Shown: one piece after another, positions 13,793-13,857 of the stretch
Layout: each line of letters starts with the position of its first letter
Position numbering within the stretch: position 1 is the stretch's first letter
Origin: CAYWMP01 sp964459445
GTDB taxonomy: Bacteria > Desulfobacterota > DSM-4660 > Desulfatiglandales > HGW-15
Length of the DNA stretch: 13,857 bases
Direction: 5' to 3'
Assembly (NCBI GenBank): GCA_964459445.1
Contig: CAYWMP010000158.1
Location: 1-13,857, forward strand
The notes under the pieces: generated by a model
Told to the model about the DNA's origin: nothing
Database searches by the model: none
The model's input: the letters and a program-made list of their open reading frames with translations, nothing else
Made by a program: the position numbers and the translations under genes

Positions 13793-13857
13793 ATGAAATC
13801 CTTTAAATGCAAAATGTGTGGAGACTGCTGCTACGGAGAAGGCGGTATCTTTCTTTC
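13793..13857 (+). CDS. YkgJ-type cysteine-cluster protein, N-terminus only (3' partial)
   Basis: The reading MKSFKCKMCGDCCYGEGG opens with the CxxCGxCC pattern that starts zinc- or iron-sulfur-chelating YkgJ-family proteins; the frame is still open at the window end. Only 21 codons are visible. The start is ATG 13793, with no clear ribosome-binding site; GTG 13781 is an in-frame alternative four codons upstream. It lies 21 bases after the receiver gene stop, so the two could be cotranscribed. The function of the family is not firmly known. Confidence 0.7.
   Translation, partial: MKSFKCKMCGDCCYGEGGIFL

Overview
The window reads as chromosomal DNA of an anaerobic deltaproteobacterium (Desulfobacterota, sulfate-reducer-like). 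This is an inference from protein style, widely spaced genes with repeat-rich gaps, several GTG/TTG starts, and the mix of PilZ, cyclic-nucleotide-binding and AMP-ligase genes. No rRNA, tRNA, CRISPR array, insertion sequence or phage module was seen.

Layout. (1) Bases 1-3433, + strand: the 3' part of a rhomboid protease fused to a DnaJ C-terminal-like domain, purM, tatA, and a small CoA-binding-domain protein. The gaps hold a three-helix inverted-repeat element (2209-2341) and degenerate 7-bp tandem repeats just before start codons. (2) Bases 3434-4363: a gap whose minus strand reads like a frameshifted, decayed gene, then a + strand PilZ protein and a bidirectional terminator. (3) Bases 4383-8155: a minus-strand acyl-CoA synthetase diverging from a + strand ABC-F ATPase. 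The shared control region holds a good sigma70-type promoter and a 21-bp palindrome in the ligase leader. (4) Bases 8346-10088: a conserved-looking acidic orphan (+) converging on two minus-strand cyclic-nucleotide-binding (CNB) proteins, the upstream one fused to a PilZ domain. (5) Bases 10343-13857, + strand: a 963-residue MrfA-type helicase fused to an MrfB-type DEDD exonuclease, a stand-alone receiver protein, and the start of a YkgJ-type cysteine-cluster protein that runs off the end.

Working together. There is no single pathway island. Two themes stand out. One is second-messenger sensing: two PilZ domains with intact c-di-GMP motifs, two CNB domains with the phosphate-binding Arg, and a receiver, all within about 10 kb. 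The other is domain fusion: protease with chaperone-substrate domain, helicase with nuclease, and CNB with PilZ. The helicase-nuclease fusion joins in one chain two proteins that are separate genes in Bacillus subtilis and serve mitomycin C repair, which strongly supports a coupled DNA-repair role here.
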